A stretch of 64,000 bases of DNA from G963667915 sp965197385 (GTDB lineage Bacteria; Acidobacteriota; Vicinamibacteria; Vicinamibacterales; UBA823): contig CBDANA010000009.1 of assembly GCA_965197385.1 (NCBI GenBank), positions 620,001-684,000 of the forward strand, read 5' to 3'. Made by a program: the position numbers and the translations under genes. Positions 61,482-64,000 of this stretch are shown piece after piece; the first letter of the stretch is position 1, and each line of letters starts with the position of its first letter. The notes under the pieces were generated by a model. That model worked only from the letters and a program-made list of their open reading frames with translations. It did not search any database and had not been told where the DNA came from.

Positions 61482-62561
61482 ATGGGCCAAGTCACAACGA
61501 CAAAACGTGAGCGGTTCGAGGCGGAGCACCCGGGCGCCTTCTTTCTCGACGAACGGGATCTGAACGGCCTGGAACGTCGGCTCGTGCGTCTGGGCTGGCT
61601 GGAGCCTGGTGAAGCGGTGCAGTCGGCCGTGAAGCCAGGCGACGGCAACATGAACTACACGCTGCGCGTCACGACCTCCCGGCGGAGCCTGATCGTCAAG
61701 CAAGCCCGTCCATGGGTCGAGAAATACGACCACATCTCGGCGCCGACGGAGCGAGCGGTGGTCGAGGGCAGGTTCTACGAGCTCGTCGCCCAGTATCCGG
61801 AACTGCGCGACCGGATGCCGCGGTTGATCGGCATGGATGCGGAGTCCCGACTCCTCGGTCTCGAGGATCTCGGGACGGGCGCCGACTTCACCTCCCTCTA
61901 TCAGGGCGCGACGCTTGCGCCAGCAGAGGCCGACGAGCTCGCGACCTTCCTGGCGGCGTTGCACCGCGAGTTCCACGGGTTCCAGGATGACGGCCTCTTC
62001 ACGAATCGGGCGATGCGGGAGCTCAATCACCTCCACATCTTCCGGTTTCCGCTGGACCCGGAAAACGGCCTCAATCTCGATGCGGTCACACCGGGCCTGA
62101 GCCGGGCAGCGGCAAGCGTGCAGGCGGATCCGGCGTACGTGGCGGCGGTGGCGGCGTTGGGTAACGTGTACCTGCGGGACGGGGGATCGTTGGCCCACGG
62201 CGACTTCTTTCCGGGCAGTTGGCTTCAGACGCCGGACGGACCGCGCGTGATCGATCCGGAGTTCTGTTTCCTGGGACCCCCGGAGTTCGATCTTGGGGTG
62301 ATGGTGGGACACCTGCACCTGGCCGGGCAGTCTGGGACGCTCGTCGATCGAGTCCTGGCGAGATACGACGCCGAGCGAGGCACCCGGCCGAGTGATGAGA
62401 GCCGCAATCTCGTCGCGCGCTTCGGCGGCGCGGAGATCATGCGCCGACTGATTGGCGTGGCGCAGCTGCCGCTGGCGGCCGACCTGGCTCGCAAGGAAGT
62501 GCTGCTGGCCAGGTCGCAGGCGTTGATCCTGGCGCCGGCTGCGACGTCGCTGTCGTCCTGA
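61482..62561 (+). CDS. Phosphotransferase family protein (APH/methylthioribose kinase-like fold)
   Basis: A 359-residue kinase-fold protein. GDGNMNYTLRVTTSRRSLIV with VKQARPWVEKYDH resembles the nucleotide-binding strands of methylthioribose kinase; the catalytic loop is LAHGDFFPGSWLQTPDG (HGD) and the metal site is VIDPEFCFLGPPEFDLGVMV. The MtnK-like DPEF pattern is better than aminoglycoside kinases, so a small sugar or nucleoside substrate is likely. Other methionine-salvage genes are absent. Start at 61482; a longer frame upstream overlaps the divergent gene's spacer. Confidence 0.82.
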   Translation: MGQVTTTKRERFEAEHPGAFFLDERDLNGLERRLVRLGWLEPGEAVQSAVKPGDGNMNYTLRVTTSRRSLIVKQARPWVEKYDHISAPTERAVVEGRFYELVAQYPELRDRMPRLIGMDAESRLLGLEDLGTGADFTSLYQGATLAPAEADELATFLAALHREFHGFQDDGLFTNRAMRELNHLHIFRFPLDPENGLNLDAVTPGLSRAAASVQADPAYVAAVAALGNVYLRDGGSLAHGDFFPGSWLQTPDGPRVIDPEFCFLGPPEFDLGVMVGHLHLAGQSGTLVDRVLARYDAERGTRPSDESRNLVARFGGAEIMRRLIGVAQLPLAADLARKEVLLARSQALILAPAATSLSS

Positions 62562-62625
62562 GCGCGAATGGAGCGAAAGGAAGGCGGGATGGCAATGATG
62601 ATGATGATGACGACGATGGGGAAGC

Positions 62626-62819
62626 TAGCGGCCCATGGTGAAAGTCCCGCGTCGCGCCGAGGCCCCTCTAAGGTCAAGCCGAAGCCGAGGTCGACCCGAG
62701 GAAGGCGCGCGGAGGGAAAATACCGGGAGTATTCGACCCATCGTGGACAACGCCCAGCGCCGCCCATGGCGGGATGCATCGGTGGTCGAATGCAGCGAGA
62801 CTCTCCGCACGGGCTGCTA
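62626..62819 (+). repeat. Complete MITE-like repeat inside a lipoprotein signal-peptide coding region
   Basis: TA flanks at 62626-62627 and 62818-62819. Ends: GCGGCCCATGGTGAAAGTCC on the left, and CTCTCCGCACGGGCTGC on the right (degenerate). Core: GAAGGCGCGCGGAGGG, AAATACCGGGAGTATTC, GGGATGCATCGGTGGTCGAATGC. The 192-base period between TA sites is a multiple of three and has no stop in the host frame. Confidence 0.92.
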
Positions 62820-63502
62820 GGTGTGATCGGGACGGCGGTCGTCCTGATGGCCGGCGTGGCGTGCGGCACGGACGAGTCGGGCCAGGCGCCTGCGGCCGGG
62901 TCGTCCGATCCGGTGGTCGAGGTGACCGGTATGGTGTCATTGGCCGCGACCGATACTGGCAGCGCCAAGCGGTTCGTCATTCGGTATCCACAGGATGGCG
63001 CAACCTGGAACGACGGCTGGTCGTGGCGGCACACGGCGGGACCGGCGGCCCGGCGCTGGCTGCCGATGGGACGCACGTGGGCACTAGTGAAACGTCGCTC
63101 GATGACGTCGTCGGCGACTATGCGATCGCCCATAGATTCGCGTACGCCTGTGTCGATCGGAACGGCATCGGCGGAACGCCGCAAGGCCTGGCCGTGGTAA
63201 CCGAGTTCGCCGGCATTGCCCGGGCCCGCGTGGCCGAGGTGTTCGGCCGCGACCCGGACCAGCTGTACCTCGTCGGCCTCTCGATGGGAGGCGGGATCGC
63301 CCGGCTGGCGGCTGAAAACCCGGTGGCGCCGTTTGATGGGATCGTCATCATCGCTGGCGCCCTGGGCGACGCGGCGCGCGGCCTGGACCGGCTGGCGCGC
63401 CGCGCGGCGCTGTGGCCGCAAATCGACCCGAAGGAGCATCCCGACTTGACCGATGATGACCCGCAGGTTGTCGCCTACGCGGCTGAGGGGGCCGGGACGC
63501 CA

Positions 63503-63634
63503 GTCGAGGCGCGAGCGCTCTGGTCGTTCATTGGTGCCGGCTCCTCGACCGGGGGCTTACGGCGGTCGGTCGAGGCGCGAGCGCTCTGGTCGTTCATCGG
63601 TGCCGGCTCCTCGACCGGGGGCTTACGGCGGTCG
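63503..63634 (+). repeat. 66-bp tandem duplication in the hydrolase gene
   Basis: Two direct copies (63503-63568 and 63569-63634) differ at one base (ATT versus ATC). The unit of 22 codons keeps the reading frame. The high identity implies a recent event or an assembly artefact. Confidence 0.95.
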
Positions 63635-64000
63635 CTGGAGCGCTACGGGCTCAACGACCTGACAGAGGAGGAACTGGTGGGCTTCAGTATCGCGCGGTAT
63701 GCCGAGCAGGACGGTTTCGTGGATCGGCTCCGGGCCGACGATACGACCGGGTCCGTAGTGGTACCGACGATCGAGGTGGTGGGGACGTTCGACGACTTCG
63801 TGTTGGCGGAGATTCTGGCCTACAAGAAGAAAGTCGCGGCGGCGCCCGAGACGGCGGCGCTGCACCGGCTGTATCAGGTGCGGCGCGCGTGGCACATCTC
63901 GCGCGAGGACGACGCGCTGGACGGCTTCAGGTACCGGATGTCGCAGATGGGGCTCGGGGCCGACGTGCAGCAGGCGGCGGGGGAGTTCGGGTCCTACGTG

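Larger units (their letters stand above)
62589..64000 (+). pseudogene. Alpha/beta-hydrolase lipoprotein with an in-frame repeat insertion, a frameshift and a 66-bp duplication (3' end beyond the window)
   Basis: ATG at 62589 has a good ribosome site (AAGGAAGG) and starts MAMMMMMTTMGKL. The small repeat then inserts 192 bases in frame without a stop, after which the signal peptide continues GVIGTAVVLMAGVAC (lipobox cysteine). Removing the repeat gives an ordinary lipoprotein leader. Near 63008 the frame changes; restoring one G gives WNGRLVVAAHGGTGG and an alpha/beta-hydrolase with VGLSMGGGIARLA (nucleophile Ser). Then 22 residues (EARALWSFIGAGSSTGGLRR...) are repeated. The protein runs past 64000. 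The fold is an esterase/lipase type; function uncertain. Confidence 0.75.

Noticed and set aside
62589..62624. Met/Thr-rich start MAMMMMMTTMGKL as a second amino-acid attenuator leader
   Set aside because: After removing the inserted repeat the frame continues directly into a lipoprotein signal peptide, and there is no terminator hairpin.

Overview
The window is GC-rich chromosomal DNA that reads like an Acidobacteriota genome, possibly Vicinamibacteria-like. This is inferred from gene content: GMC oxidoreductase/gluconate 2-dehydrogenase subunit 3 pairs, Tat-exported Gfo/Idh/MocA and glycosylasparaginase proteins, ThuA and DUF1080 proteins, a secretin with a cohesin-like domain, and a microcompartment shell gene. 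No rRNA, tRNA or CRISPR array was seen.

Layout. 1-2.4 kb: end of a bacterial microcompartment (BMC) locus, with a CoA-acylating aldehyde dehydrogenase and one BMC-H shell protein. 2.5-4.1 kb: a lipoprotein and a lytic transglycosylase. 4.2-14.2 kb: a type II secretion/type IV pilus-like assembly operon (F, E, PilM-, PilN- and PilO-like, a damaged secretin, three pseudopilin-like proteins) with a damaged Ig/PKD gene on the other strand. 14.2-21.8 kb: two sodium/solute symporters, a serine hydrolase, a glycoside-hydrolase-like protein and a beta-hydroxyacid dehydrogenase. 21.8-28.4 kb: an aspartate-family amino acid operon (hom, thrC, a TIGR00300/LOR-SDH protein, lysC, asd) behind what looks like a complete ribosome-mediated attenuator. 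28.4-33.7 kb: a decayed stretch (NhaC-type antiporter, hydroxyacid dehydrogenase split by an IS1595-type element, cupin) plus a cyclophilin and a permease. 33.7-40.7 kb: a sugar catabolic operon. 40.7-42.2 kb: an IS5-superfamily element and a variant small repeat. 42.2-57 kb: two GMC/subunit 3 modules and a sugar uptake/oxidation operon. 57-64 kb: threonine deaminase, a second threonine synthase, a phosphotransferase, and a lipoprotein hydrolase interrupted by a small repeat.

Two themes stand out. First, the hom operon leader: half of the codons of its short ORF are Met, Thr or Ile, the end products made from homoserine. It is followed by mutually exclusive antiterminator and terminator hairpins. 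Second, a family of roughly 160-190 bp TA-flanked inverted-repeat elements (MITE-like) occurs at least six times. It has landed inside stop codons and, in one gene, in frame inside a signal peptide; one copy is joined to an IS630-type transposase remnant.

Caution: about eight genes carry frameshifts, and most look like a single missing base within a G or C run. That pattern may reflect sequencing or assembly error as much as gene decay. Larger lesions (missing secretin N-terminus, missing middle of an amino-acid permease, gene fragments) are harder to explain that way.
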